A DNA stretch of 64,000 nucleotides from Auricularia sp. M13 (Eukaryota; Basidiomycota; Agaricomycetes; Auriculariales; Auriculariaceae), in assembly GCA_037042915.1 (NCBI GenBank), contig CM073200.1:186001-250000 (forward strand), given 5' to 3'. The notes under the pieces were generated by a model. It saw only the letters and a list, made by a program, of their open reading frames with translations, ran no database searches and was not told the origin of the DNA. Made by a program: the position numbers and the translations under genes. Positions 23,565 to 34,833 of the stretch are shown here, in pieces. The stretch's first letter is position 1. The number at the start of each line of letters is the position of its first letter.

Positions 23565-26500
23565 ATGAGCACATTTAAACCCCCAGTATTCTCGTATCTG
23601 CGCATGCCCGCGGCGGCGGCAGTTCCTAGCGCGCGTACTATTCAAGCTTCGGAAGATGGCCAAATTTTCGTTGTGACGCGACCAGCCATCTATATTCTGG
23701 TGCGGCAAGCCACTCCCATACCGCTCCTACCAGTCTGAGCAACTCGTACGATACGCAGACACCAAAGCTTGGATTGAAGCTTGACGATTCCAACGCGTTC
23801 AACGGTGCTGCGAGACAGGGCGACCCTACTCTTGATGTGACCTGGTTTAGAACCCACATAGAGCTCAGTAAAACTCACTTCAATTGGTCAAACCAATCGC
23901 CAGGTAAGATTTATATTCCTCAGCTGCAACTGAAGCTCATGCGAATGGCAGCCAGCTGGGCTACTGTAGTCCTCGGATCTCTCGAGCTTACATGGCATTC
24001 GGTTGCAGTCTCCCCCACAGGATTATCTGCAACAGCTGGGTTAGCACGCATATCTGACGTGGAGAGAACGCTTTGAATGTCGCGCCCTCTGATCTTTCAG
24101 TTGCGTGCTTGTCACGCTCACCACGAACCTGGAGCTGTCCTTGTGGCAACCCGACAAGAATTATGTGCAAGGCGCTTGGAGTCAGGTGCGCTTCTCATAG
24201 CTCATGGGAAATTATATTAACGGCCAACCTACAGACCCAAAATGTGACAGAACTTTTGTTGGAGCATTACGCCGACGTCGAGGGCGACGTGGTGAACCGA
24301 ACGCTAGAGGCCCAAACAGCATGTACGCGCACAGACATCGCAGCAGTCCATCTCAATCCAATCCTTTTCTAGCAATGGCCTGGTCCCACCGCCCAGTCTG
24401 TAGTAGGAGCTACAATGCGGAGAGAGGGTGGGACGCCGAGGTCCTGCTTGCCCTGGGCAGTAGAGCCGGATCGATCAACTTCCTACGGTTTGGGACTTCG
24501 GTCATTCGTCAAAGCGTAGCTCACGCACAGAAGCTATGATGTCCAATCCTCACGTATGCACCACGTACATGCTCAATCGGTGGCGAAGGACTGGATCACG
24601 CAACTATCATGGTCTCCGTGGCGCTACGGTTCGGACACTGCGCGTGCGTATGAACAAGCGGTGGATCGACATGCGTCTTAACCGCTCTCTGGCCGACAGA
24701 ACACGCTGTTTTGGCATGCGGCCTCGCAAATGGCAGCGTCTGCATCCTGCAAGTGCAGCAACGACCGACAGGTAGTGGCGAGACCCAGATTTCATGCGAT
24801 AGCATCGACTCTGAGTTGGGGAGCGCCCTTTCACGGGCAGATGATACCGGTATAACGGCACTGGAGTGGATAATTTCGCGGACCGGTACCGTACGTGTTA
24901 TCTGTTGCCATTCCGAGTGGGTGCTGACTTGCCTGAGATAGCCTATTCTGGTGCATTGCAAACCCGGCCTTGTCGTCCTCTCCCGACTGCCCCCAACGGT
25001 GTTTCAGGAAGAGTCTAGCCACACGCCTGACGGGCTGCAGTGGGAAGGCAGCCGCACCTTGTCTCTTGAAACGCAGCGCGTGTCATCAGGCTTTTCCGCG
25101 CTGATGCCGGCCAGTGGCGTAAATTATGAACCAGGGCACGATGTCCTCATTGTAACGCTGCATGACGGCTCGATGAACATCATTCGGGACGTCTCCACTT
25201 GTCCGTCTATAGCCTCAAACGCTGCGGCCTCACATCCTCCCTCATCTCTCGTGTTATCTGAAGCTGTGCGCTCAGTCTTCGTTCGGCACGAGGAGCGGTC
25301 TCCAATGCGACCGATCACCGCGCAAGACGTGAATCGGTCCACCGGCTGTATGACATTCGCAGTCAATGGCCACATGCTCTGGGTGTCCGAGTGCGTCTTT
25401 CCTTACTTCCTAGCAGTTTGTTAGTAACCGCGTGTGCAACAGGGCCTGCCGCCCAAACTTCTTCGACTTCGTCAGCGACGCTCATCAGCAGAGCGCAATT
25501 GTTCTCTCACAGCTTTGGGATCCGATCCGTCCTGTTGACGCGGTGGTTGACCTGGTTCGTCGCATCTTATCCGACCCTGAGCCTGGTGAGAATTTTTGAA
25601 TAAGCGGAAACGCACCGCTGAATCCATTCGGGGCATCTCGGCTCCTCAGACGCTCATGTACCGCCCACCTATTTGCTGCGGAGTGTCTTCCTGCATCTAA
25701 GTAGACCTGACACGTCGGATGCGCTGCAGACGCGTCTCCTTGACCTGTTCGACACTACACCGGCTCCAGCCTCATCTCCGTTCCCTTCCCTTTCCCCGAA
25801 AGGTGGCGACGACAATCCGCCACCATTGCACCTCAATCTCCAGCACAGTCTGGAATATGACAACACGCTACGCGTGTTAAACCTGCAGTTTGCCATAGTG
25901 GATGCGTGCACAGTGCGTGGTAGTCCTCCCGGGAATATTCTGCGCAAATAACGTCGGCCAGGGAATAGCAGGTTCTGACGAAACACTGCTGTTACGATGG
26001 AAAGCCAGGTCCAAAATGCTGGAGCTCGAGATCGCACGGGCGCGCTGTTCCATCCTCCTAGAATATCTCGACAGGTTTGGGCGTCAGCTCGGTGCGTCTG
26101 AGCGCATTAAACGCATTGTATATTGGCCTTATTCGTGCCAGGAGGTCCAGAGCATGTGGCCTTTTTGGCACGAGTTTTTACACAGAGTCAACGACTTAAC
26201 TGCTCTGGGAAACCACTGGAGATCGCTTCGCGGCTTGTGCAGGAGATTGGGGTGACAGTTGAAGATGCCGAGCGCATCGGCGCCGACGACTCTTGTCCCG
26301 CTTGCGCAGCACCTGTGGCCATAGATCATGACGGCCGCAACGCAAGATGCGCACATGGACATGTGTGGTGTATGTACACCGCCTTGTTGTGCTGCATGTG
26401 CCCTTTCACAGTCACTAACGCCCGCCAATAGCTCGGTGTACAATCACCTCCTTCGTCCTTGCCACACCTCACGTACGGACATGTGCCGGTTGCAATCGAA

Positions 26501-26658
26501 AGGCTCTCATCGCTCCGAGCTCACTGGACGAATCAGGCATATCTCCAGCTACTTTTGCTTTGCTACCGCAAGCTGCTCGGTCGACGATCGTCGACTCACT
26601 TCTGCGGGCATCCCGATGGTGCCCGTACTGTGGCAATCGCTTTGTTGTTCTGCTATAA
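23565..26658 (+). CDS. TFIIIC subunit with WD-like N-terminus and C-terminal zinc finger
   Basis: A multi-exon gene from ATG 23565 to stop 26658. The N-terminus has RTIQASEDGQIFVVTRPAIY, the pattern of the TFIIIC delta N-terminal beta-propeller. Middle exons show propeller-like blades (for example THTACFGMRPRK-flanked CGLANGSVCILQVQ). The C-terminus carries a Cys/His-rich finger: CPACAAPVAIDHDGRNARCA, GHVW, then RTCAGCNRK and WCPYCGNRFVVLL. This is the layout of the putative zinc finger of TFIIIC subunits of the GTF3C4/Sfc9 type, part of the complex that recruits TFIIIB to tRNA genes. Several introns interrupt it and not all were placed. Divergent from QNS1; its 3' end is 37 bp from that of the S53 protease gene on the other strand. 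Confidence 0.75.
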
Positions 26659-26695
26659 ACATATTCCGTGTTCTCCCTTGCCGGCATCGCCGCCT

Positions 26696-29401
26696 TTACA
26701 AGCCGGCCACGATGTTCTTCAGGGTCGCAAAGTTGGGAGTACCAAGTCCGGTCACTGGGTCTACGTGCTTCCGAGTCAGCATGTCGTGTGGAGTCTCCAC
26801 GAGTAGAATGATCCGTACCCCAACCCGAAATCTACAGGAAACTTCTGTGAGTATGCGAACAAATGCCATACGAAAGCTGTGCATACTGCGGTGAACCCAG
26901 CGGTTCCACATCCTGGGTTGGATCCCGAGACGATATCATTCATACCGGGCACGAGCGAACTATACAGTAAAGGGTTCAGGAAGCCGAGAGGAGCCTTTCC
27001 ACTTGCAATGCGGAAGTCGTTCAGGAGGGAGACAACACCGGCAAATGCTAGCGGTAGAGTTAGAGGGCAGTCCACGCCGAATAGAGCTCGAGCTCGTACT
27101 TGGGCTGGAGGCAGACGTTCCGCCGACAGAGGAAGTGCGTCCACCAATGATGACCTGGAAGCCTGTTCCGACGTCAGCCAAGGATTTTGCGGCTTAATTG
27201 CTACAGTACCTGAACCTTGCGCCGCGACGTCCTGTTTTGGGCAATTTAGAGTTAGTGATCCACCCTGAAGAATCTTCAGATCGATCCTCACCGGGAAACC
27301 GCGGCCGGTGGCGCTGTCAGAAGCAAGTCAGATGCATCTCATCGAATTGTTTATTTGCTTACTTGAACAGTCCCTGGAATTGAGACCCGAGAGAGCCCAA
27401 GAAGCGGCTTACTGCGGCCGACTGATAGCTCGGACGGGCGAAGTAGTTCGAGAATCCTCCCTGTAAAGCGCTCAGAACTCTGCAACCTTGACACGGTAAC
27501 GCCGAAGTCCTACCTGGGAAAAGCTGACAGCAACCTCAGGATTGACACCTTGTGCCTGTCAGTAGATTCCGTGGCGCCACTCTACAGCAGTGGACTGACG
27601 AGTTGTGCCGCCGACCGCCGTTACAAATGGGCATCCGGCTATTGTGGGTGAGCGAAAACTTTGGACGCGGATATGAAGGTTCTGTACCTGGGAATGTGGG
27701 TTGGAACTGGACCTATACTCAGGAAAGATGAGTATAACAACCTGCACGATAAGCCATAAACTCGCACCCGGTTTGTGCCATCGTTCGTTCTGCAGCTCCC
27801 AGCGCCAACCCCAGAATCGCCAGAGCTGAACATTATGCTGCTGCCACGAGCACCGAGCTGCGCAAACATATTGCAAACACGCCTATTCGAATATGAGCGA
27901 CCTGGATTGATTGGTCTGGGAAACATACGTCGCGTAGTCGAGAGGGACAGTTTGCTCGTCATCGCCGTAGCTGCCAAGTAGCAGGGTTAAGAATATACCT
28001 GGAATCGATGGATCAATGCCTCTTACCTCGTCGTAAAAGTTTGAGGGATCGAGGTCTGGTTGAGGATGAAGTTCAGCCCTACATAAATATCGCTTCAGTG
28101 AGCGCCCAATGAACATGATCGCGGAACGAATTTTTGCGAACAATCAAGGTAAGGCTCATTAGTGTTCGTGGTGGTAGCACTATCAGGGGTGAACGGAGGG
28201 CTGCCACCCGTGCTGAAGTAAATGTTCGGCGTGGGAAAAGATATTCCTGTCACGGCGTTAGCCCTCCGTCGACGCACATTGGCGTGAATCACCGCACCTT
28301 CCGTGTACTGGATGTCGAGGTTCGCCTGCGATGCGGTCATTCCTGAATAAACCGGAACGCTGAGATAAAATCATACCTCAACTCCCGGACTGTTCTGGTT
28401 GTTTCCACCTCCGTTGACTTGCACATGAGTGAATGTGCCGCCCACTGCATCTGGTCTGAAGGAGCGGAAAAATGTCTCGAGCCGCAATCAATTATCTCCA
28501 CAGTAGCAGCCGATCAGAACACACCTGCAGGTCGGCATCGTTCGCAAACTAATGGCACAACATGAATAAAAGCGATAATAAAGTGCAAGGGCTCTTAACT
28601 CGCCTCGTTCAAGTAACCAGCAACACCGAGTTTATTCACGTTCGTGGCAGCGGGGACGTAACCGTCAGTTGCATACAAAATGCGAAGGCATGTCGGCGTG
28701 ATCGTGCGGTTGCAGCTAGCAGGTAGCGTTGCAAGGCGTCCTGGACGGACCGCTCGCTCTGGCTCAGCGTCAGGGGTCGCCACTTGGGATCCCTCAGACT
28801 GGATGAAGCTGGTCGCGCGCATTTCATGCAGCCTGCCGAACATGGTGGTGGGCTGGACGACGTCGATGTGGTCGTGGAGTGCACGGGGGAGAGAATACGA
28901 AAGCGTGCGCACGATGCGCGCGCCGCTGTCGCGGTTGTGAAATACGTTGTATGTCGTGTCGAGCATGCGTTCCGCCTGCGACACGGGCACCGTGACGTAC
29001 AGCCAATCGCCGGAGGGCGAGCGCGAGCAATCGGAAGACGAGATACCGTGAGACGCGAGCCAGTCCTCGACGATGGAGACGGTCGTAGGATGCGGAGCCA
29101 CGAGCGCCTCGACCTGCTCCTTGGAGAGATGCTTGCCATATGACGGGCTGAACGGATCGGAAACTTCATACAGCGAGGATATGAGCGAATCGAGCTTGTG
29201 CTGCTTGAGCCCGATGCGAAGGTCGATCTTGTGGTCCGCAGGTGGGATACTCTCATCGGCAAGCGACCAGCCAGAAGGCGCTTCCACCCAAGCATGTTTC
29301 GTCACCATGTCCCCAAAGCGCCTGTGGAGAGGCGGAGCAGCAGCGAGGGCGCTGGCCCCAGAGGCCCAGACGACGGCAAAGACAAACGCGAGACGAAACA
29401 T
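26696..29401 (-). CDS. Secreted S53 family peptidase (sedolisin/tripeptidyl-peptidase type)
   Basis: Multi-exon gene from ATG 29401 to the stop at 26696. A signal peptide is clear ([20 protein letters not shown]). A pro-domain of about 180 residues follows with [20 protein letters not shown], typical of pro-kumamolisin activation domains. The catalytic part shows the Glu and Asp in EANLD (E-x3-D), the oxyanion Asp in SSGDSGVG, and the Ser in GTSASSPTFAG. The calcium-site region near the end reads [19 protein letters not shown]. These acid-active proteases work outside the cell. About a dozen introns interrupt the catalytic half. A TATAAG box lies 63 bp upstream of the ATG, and the downstream TFIIIC gene converges with it. 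Confidence 0.92.
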
Positions 29402-29463
29402 AGCGACGACGTCGACGGGGACGGAGAGACCCTGCGTCAGGGGTAGAACCGGAGGCCTCCTTT

Positions 29464-29469
29464 CTTATA
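29464..29469 (-). promoter_or_regulatory. TATA-like box of the S53 protease gene
   Basis: TATAAG on the minus strand, 63 bp upstream of the ATG at 29401. Confidence 0.4.
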
Positions 29470-30345
29470 CTCGACGCGGTGGAATTCAAATAGGCCACCG
29501 TCGCAGTTCCCATTGGGCCGGAAGCGGGAAGACGGGGACGACGAAGCATTGGTACCTTCGAGCACGCAGGCCATCTCGGTTAGCACGCCGCCCGAGCAAT
29601 CCGGTACAATTTCAACGTTCTGCTGCCATATCTTCGAGGAATGCAAAAGCAGCTGCATGATCGACAACCTCCTGAATGAGAAATCCGCCCATATGGAGAT
29701 GCCACCGGCACTCGCGGAGCCGTGTGCCAGTCGCATCCCCGCCACTAGAGTCGTTACTAGACACCGAGCTTAGAAGACTGCTTCAACAGGCGCGTAGTCT
29801 ATCGTGAACCATGTCTGATAGCGCACCGTCCTATGAGCATCTGCGCGCATGAATCGTCGTCGGAGCATCCGCGTGCAAGGCAAAACATCGTCTCTGAGCC
29901 TGTGGCCATGTCCGAGTCGTCTCCAATACAAGGTAAGTAGATTTCCGAGCTACTGCTGGGCGTCAAGGCCCTGGTAATTCGCGCTATTCCAGAAGTATTC
30001 ACAGAGGAAGGAAGCCAGGCATATCGATAGTCAGAAATTTGAGAAAAGGGAGAAATAGGCAGAAGCGCAAGAGTTCAATCGGTCTTTGAAAACTGACTCT
30101 GCCCTCGAGGTTGCCCGAGCTTCCCCCAGATTCTCGGAATATCAGTGAAGACAAGGATTACCTGCCCTGGTGGATAGAGGTTGGAGTGCCGAAGTGCGCG
30201 GGATGCACTCAGTGCTGCTCGGCCAGCCGCAGCAAATTTGATGGCACCCGCGGCACAGCACTCGCAAACCCGATTCTGCCAACTGCTCAAATCGTCTAAG
30301 AACAACAAACGATGATACATACCGTATGCTGTGCGGGCAATGCTG
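29470..30345. other. Intergenic stretch, no gene recognised
   Basis: About 0.9 kb between two divergent genes. Frames on both strands are short and unlike known proteins. It should hold the upstream regulatory sequence of both the protease gene and the module-repeat gene. Confidence 0.4.
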
Positions 30346-30352
30346 TATAAAA
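30346..30352 (+). promoter_or_regulatory. TATA box of the module-repeat gene
   Basis: TATAAAA, 65 bp upstream of the ATG at 30411, which itself sits in a strong CCGCCACC context. Confidence 0.55.
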
Positions 30353-30410
30353 TGACGCGCTGGATTCCCGCCGCGGTATCCTGAAGGTGCCCTAGCCTAC
30401 AACCGCCACC

Positions 30411-31447
30411 ATGAACGACGAGTCTCACCCGCAAGATGAGCTGCCTTCCTACGAAAAGCACGTCCCGGCAGCGGCACAACCTGGCGCCCGTCCGTACTAT
30501 GCCTGCATTACGCTGTACGTGCTCGCATTTCCCGCACTTGCGCGGTGTAGAACTCGTCAAACAGGAACGGGTCCGACAAACTGCGTATGATATCGTTCAC
30601 TACACCAACAATTCAGTTGGTGCGCGATGCGATCTTCAGCTCGTGGCCAAGAGGAATACAGGTGCGCCGAGCAGCTCGTAGGCGTCCTTGGTTGGAATGT
30701 TTTCTCATCGCACGATGCAGCGTGAGGGGGGATACCACGGCGCCTACGAATTTAAGCTCTACGGCTACCCTTGGAGGGGACAAGGGATGGACGCCGTGCA
30801 GTCGCGCTTGCTGATGCTTGCCATCCTGTCCTCCATGTTCCACGCTGGGTGGGAGCTCGTTACCTCGACCGATATCTCTAAGAACTCGGTTTGTAGTCTG
30901 CGTTCGCTAATCGCATGGCGGCATTCATCTAACAACACATCCTTCCAGGCCGACAAGGATACTCTGTTCTTTAAATCGGTGCCGGCTCCGCCACCATGCA
31001 GCTTTTTTGCTATCAGCTTCAACGAGGGCGACAAAATCAGGACCATCAGTGCCCATCCAGACCAGATCAGCGTCGTAAGAACCGTCCTAGGGACACGCAT
31101 TCAGCGTGAGGAATGGAAGCTTCTCGATGTCGCATACCAGTTCAAGTTGCTCGGTACGTACGGTATTAGCTAGTAATGCTACAACCAACTATAACGCAAA
31201 TCGTTTTAGGTCATCCATGGTATAGGGATGGGGCGGATTCTGTTGCAATTCGTGTCACACTGCTCAACCTCCTGACCACGTTGGCTGCTAGCGGATGGGA
31301 GCTGCATGCCAGCATCGATATATCTGCCAATCCAGGCGGCGAAGGTACTGAAGGGTGCGTCCAACCTTGGTGTCTTATATTCGTATATTTAATTAGGGTG
31401 GCAGAATGGATACCGACACCTGGTTCTTCAGGAAGATCAATGGCTGA
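30411..31447 (+). CDS. Uncharacterised protein built of repeated ~90-residue modules
   Basis: Six exons: 30411-30514, 30565-30661, 30721-30888, 30949-31153, 31210-31354 and 31405-31447. They join in phase to 253 aa. After a short acidic N-terminus the protein consists of about two and a half copies of one module. Its parts recur in order: (Y)xFKLxGxPW, GWELxxSxDIS, DxDTxFF(K/R), then FxxIxFNxxDKxRxIS and a helix ending RIQ. The first copy holds only the last parts (ITLNGSDKLRMISF, VRDAIFSSWPRGIQ). The second is complete (YEFKLYGYPW to GTRIQREEW). The third stops after DTDTWFFRKING. I believe similar proteins are common and unnamed in Agaricomycetes, but I know no function. No signal peptide or membrane span is visible. 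Confidence 0.8.
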
Positions 31448-31881
31448 GGGACTCCTCGTCTCACGAATCGCGATTTGTAGAAGTTTCGACGGCTGTTCGT
31501 GACCTTGCGAATTCGGCTTGGTCAGCCTTGTCTCTGTTGTACCTGTATTTAGTATGATATGCAATACCGAGCTGTCCTCGCAATGCGTCGACAGTCTCAG
31601 GGTTGCAACGGAATCGAGATCCAAACATGTAATCAGTCACGTGCCGCTGAGCTGTCTACACACGCGTGAGACGCGTCTGCACCGCCATGGCATGACGATC
31701 TCGCAGATTCAGGACCGTTTCCATTGCAAAGCGCGCCTGAGACGCGTGGGAGACGAAGCCAACGTCCTCGGACGCGTTCGGCCGGGCGCTTACTGCCAGG
31801 GGTCCAGACGCGATTGCAAGTGTAAAAAATTGAACTTGGACTCCGCTCTTTTCTCGTCGAGTCATACCGCCAAGTTCTACC
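31448..31881. other. Intergenic stretch upstream of argininosuccinate synthase
   Basis: 433 bp holding the 3' end of the previous gene and the promoter of the next. A palindromic CACGTG occurs near 31638-31643. No TATA box and no clean TGACTCA (Gcn4/Cpc1-type) site is seen. Confidence 0.35.
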
Positions 31882-33630
31882 ATGTCGTCGTCTGCTGCTG
31901 CTGCTGGTTCTAAGGGCCGCGTGCTCCTCGCGTACTCTGGAGGCCTGGGTGCGCCTTGCTGCATTGCTCAGTGTAGCGGCTGGTTGACGATGAGTGGCAG
32001 ATACGTCGTGCATCCTCGCGTGGCTTATCGAGGAGGGCTATGAGGTCTATGCGTTTATGGCCGATGTTGGCCAGGAAGAGGTATCCTCAGCACTGCGCTT
32101 GCTATCTCACGCGTTCTGACCCGCTGTTGCGAAGGACTTTGAAGCAGCGCGCGTGAAGGCCCTCAAAGTCGGCGCGAAGAAATTCTTCCTCATCGTGCGC
32201 ACCGTCCGCGATAACATTGCGCGGAATACTGAGCCATGGATCTAGGACATGAAGCGCGAGTTTGTCACTGAGCTCATCTACCCTGCCGTCCAGGCCAACT
32301 GCATTTACGAGGTGAGCATGGCGCAGCCACTTTTAATTTTCGCGATTTTGGCTGATATATGCGGCTGGAAAGGGCGTTTACCTTCTCGGCACCTCGCTCG
32401 CGCGTCCCGTCATCGCGCGCGGCATGATTGAGGTTGCGGCACGCGAAGGCTGCGAGTATGTGGCTGCGTTTTGCGCGTTTTGGCGGAGCGAAAACTTGAG
32501 CTTTTCCCTTCCAGTTTCGTTTCGCACGGTTGCACAGGCAAGGGCAATGACCAGGTCCGCTTCGAGCTCGCCTTCTATGGCCTCAAGCCAGACATCAAGG
32601 TCATCGCGCCGTGGCGGATTCCTGGTGCGTGCCATAAGGATCGATGTGCATGCACGGTTAACGTGAGAAATCGCGATAGCTTTCTACAACCGTTTCGCGG
32701 GCCGGTCTGCACTTCTTGACTATGCTGCCTCCAAGAACATCCCTGTGCAACAGACGGCCGCGAAGCCGTGGTCTACTGGTATGTGCGCTGCTCGTTCAAA
32801 GCGGCCGGCATCTCAATAGCACCTAAATAGACGAGAACCTGTTCCACATTTCGTACGAGGCCGGCATCCTGGAACAGCCGAACACGACGCCGCCGGACGA
32901 CATGTGGAAGCTGACGACCTCGCCCGAGAAGGCGCCGGACACGCCAGAGCGCCTGAGCATCGAGTTCAAGCGCGGCCTGCCGGTGAAGGTCACCGTGCAG
33001 CCGAGCACGCCGTCGGGCAAGGAGACGGTCTACACAGACGGCGTGGAGATCTTCCTGGCGCTGAACGCGCTCGCGCGCAAGCACGGCGTGGGGCGGATCG
33101 ACATCGTCGAGAACCGGTTCATCGGCGTCAAGTCGCGCGGGTGCTACGAGTCGCCCGGCGCGACGATCCTGCGCGTCGCGCACATGGACATCGAGGGCCT
33201 CACGCTCGATCGCAACGTCCGCGCGCTGCGCGACCAGTTCGTCACCGTCCAGCTCAGCCAGATCCTCTACAACGGCTACTTCTTCTCGCCCGAGCGCGAG
33301 TTCGTCACGAGCTGCATCCCCGCCAGCCAGCGCACCGTCAACGGCACCGTCCGCCTCAAGCTGTACAAGGGCAACGTCGTCGTCGAGGGCCGCTTCTCGG
33401 ACGAGGGCCTGTACGACGAGCGCGAGTCGTCCATGGATGAGCTTGGTGGTTTCCTGCCAACCGACACCTCTGGCTTCATCCAGATTGAGTCGATTCGCAT
33501 CAAGAAGTACGTGCCGCTTCCAACTTCGCACGCGTACTGAGTGCTGATTGTTTGTAGGTGGGGTCAGGCGAACCAGCGCCGCGGCCAGGGAGGCGTGACT
33601 GCGCAGGATGTCTACGGCACTCGCGTCTAG
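31882..33630 (+). CDS. ARG1: Argininosuccinate synthase
   Basis: Nine exons: 31882-31948, 32001-32080, 32135-32194, 32246-32311, 32373-32455, 32515-32624, 32680-32778, 32831-33506 and 33558-33630. They join in phase to 437 aa. The ATP pyrophosphatase P-loop is [20 protein letters not shown]. Other family signatures are [61 protein letters not shown] and [14 protein letters not shown]. The enzyme joins citrulline and aspartate, using ATP, in arginine synthesis and the urea cycle, in the cytosol. An apparent in-frame TAG at 32243-32245 is the acceptor end of a 51-nt intron, not a mutation. The eight introns fall mainly in the first half, leaving a long eighth exon. Confidence 0.95.
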
Positions 33631-33815
33631 AGCGTGCCATTGGCGAAAAGCGGTCGCCTGCTATATCGCGGCGCTGCACATAATCTTGTAACCCATATCT
33701 AGTTGACGTCGCCTGTCTAGTTTGCATAATAATCACTGTGAAAGCCCGCATGCATTAGAAGTGGGATATCGAAAGCATTATACTTCGTTTATATGAGTCT
33801 CTCGCGGGAAGTGTA

Positions 33816-34787
33816 CTACCGTCGCGACCGTGGCTTAGCAAAGTGTTTGGGGACATGGCTGTCGTCCTTGGAGTTGGCGCGCTTAATCTCTTCAATGAAG
33901 GTCCTGTGCTCATCTAACCCACACGCCTGGCCAATTGCGCGCTGCAGGTCGGTAATGCCGACTCCTTGCAGTGCGCTGGTGTACACCGCGGGCAGCGAGG
34001 TGGGCGCCAGGTCATGGATCTGCTGTTCGAGTTTCCGCGCATGAAGACTGAGCGGCGTCGCGTTTGGACCTTCGGCTTTCGTGAACACGGGTTGATACGA
34101 GAAGTTTACGCCGTGCGCCGCCTCGACGCGTCTGTGCAGGGATTCGAGCATCTCTGGGTCCCAGGCGCCGACAAGGCCGTGCTCGAAGTTTACGAGGATA
34201 AAGACGCGTCGTAAGCTATGGGGTTGTCTTGGTCAATCGTGAGAGAAGAATGGTATGGGTACGCACAGGTTATTCGGCATGTCGAGGTAGGCATCGAGCA
34301 GCTCGCCCCATTCTGGTCTGCCGCGTGCACCATAACCGGGCGAATCGACGAGAAACAAACTTGCTGGACGACCGATCGAGAAGAAGGTAAGCTCCTGGGT
34401 GAGACCCTGGTTATGCATTAGCATTGCTACCAGGGGGATAGCAAGGAAGCATGAGTGAACTCACTGGACGCTGTCCGGACTTGGCAATCGTGGTCGTTTT
34501 GCGCTCAACCAGCGCGTTAATCAGTGTCGACTTGCCCACGTTGGCTCTCCCTGCAGCGGCCACGCGTTAATATGTAGAAATCAGGCGTGCTAGTCTCGTA
34601 CCTATGAAGAGCACCTGCCCAGTCAGTAAATGCAGCCCAGAGCATGAGCACGGCTCACTGCAGGCGCTCCCTGCGACAGCTTGAAGAAATCTTTAAGCTG
34701 CTCCCTGCGATGGACAGAGTACACGCGTTTGATTGCGTCCGGTCGTCTGAGGAGAGCGGAGAACGCTGTCGTCGTGGTCGGTGGCAT
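33816..34787 (-). CDS. EngB/YihA-type GTP-binding protein, probably mitochondrial
   Basis: Five exons: 34787-34659, 34614-34602, 34550-34465, 34406-34267 and 34215-33816. They join in phase to 255 aa. G1 is GRANVGKSTLINAL, split by an intron right after the first Gly; G3 is DSPGYG, and FTKAE sits at the G4 position. An N-terminal basic stretch (LLRRPDAIKRVYSVHRR) would fit mitochondrial targeting. The family aids large-ribosomal-subunit assembly; fungal members act in mitochondria. Exon 2 is only 13 nt and encodes VLFIG together with neighbouring bases. The ATG lies 46 bp from the divergent TBC gene start. The C-terminus is Lys/Arg-rich. Convergent with argininosuccinate synthase (185 bp). 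Confidence 0.88.
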
Positions 34788-34833
34788 AGTTGCACTGAGC
34801 GGAGTCTCCGAGGTTGTCATCTGGCCAAGCGCA
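34788..34833. promoter_or_regulatory. 46-bp divergent start region, EngB-type GTPase/TBC RabGAP
   Basis: The two ATGs face away from each other with 46 bp between them. Such spacing leaves no room for separate core promoters, so transcripts must overlap or begin within the opposite gene, unless one start codon lies further downstream. Confidence 0.45.

Noticed and set aside
32243-32245. Apparent in-frame stop TAG in argininosuccinate synthase
   Set aside because: It is the acceptor of an intron (32195-32245) with a GTGCGC donor; its removal joins KKFFLI to [13 protein letters not shown] in frame, as in the family.
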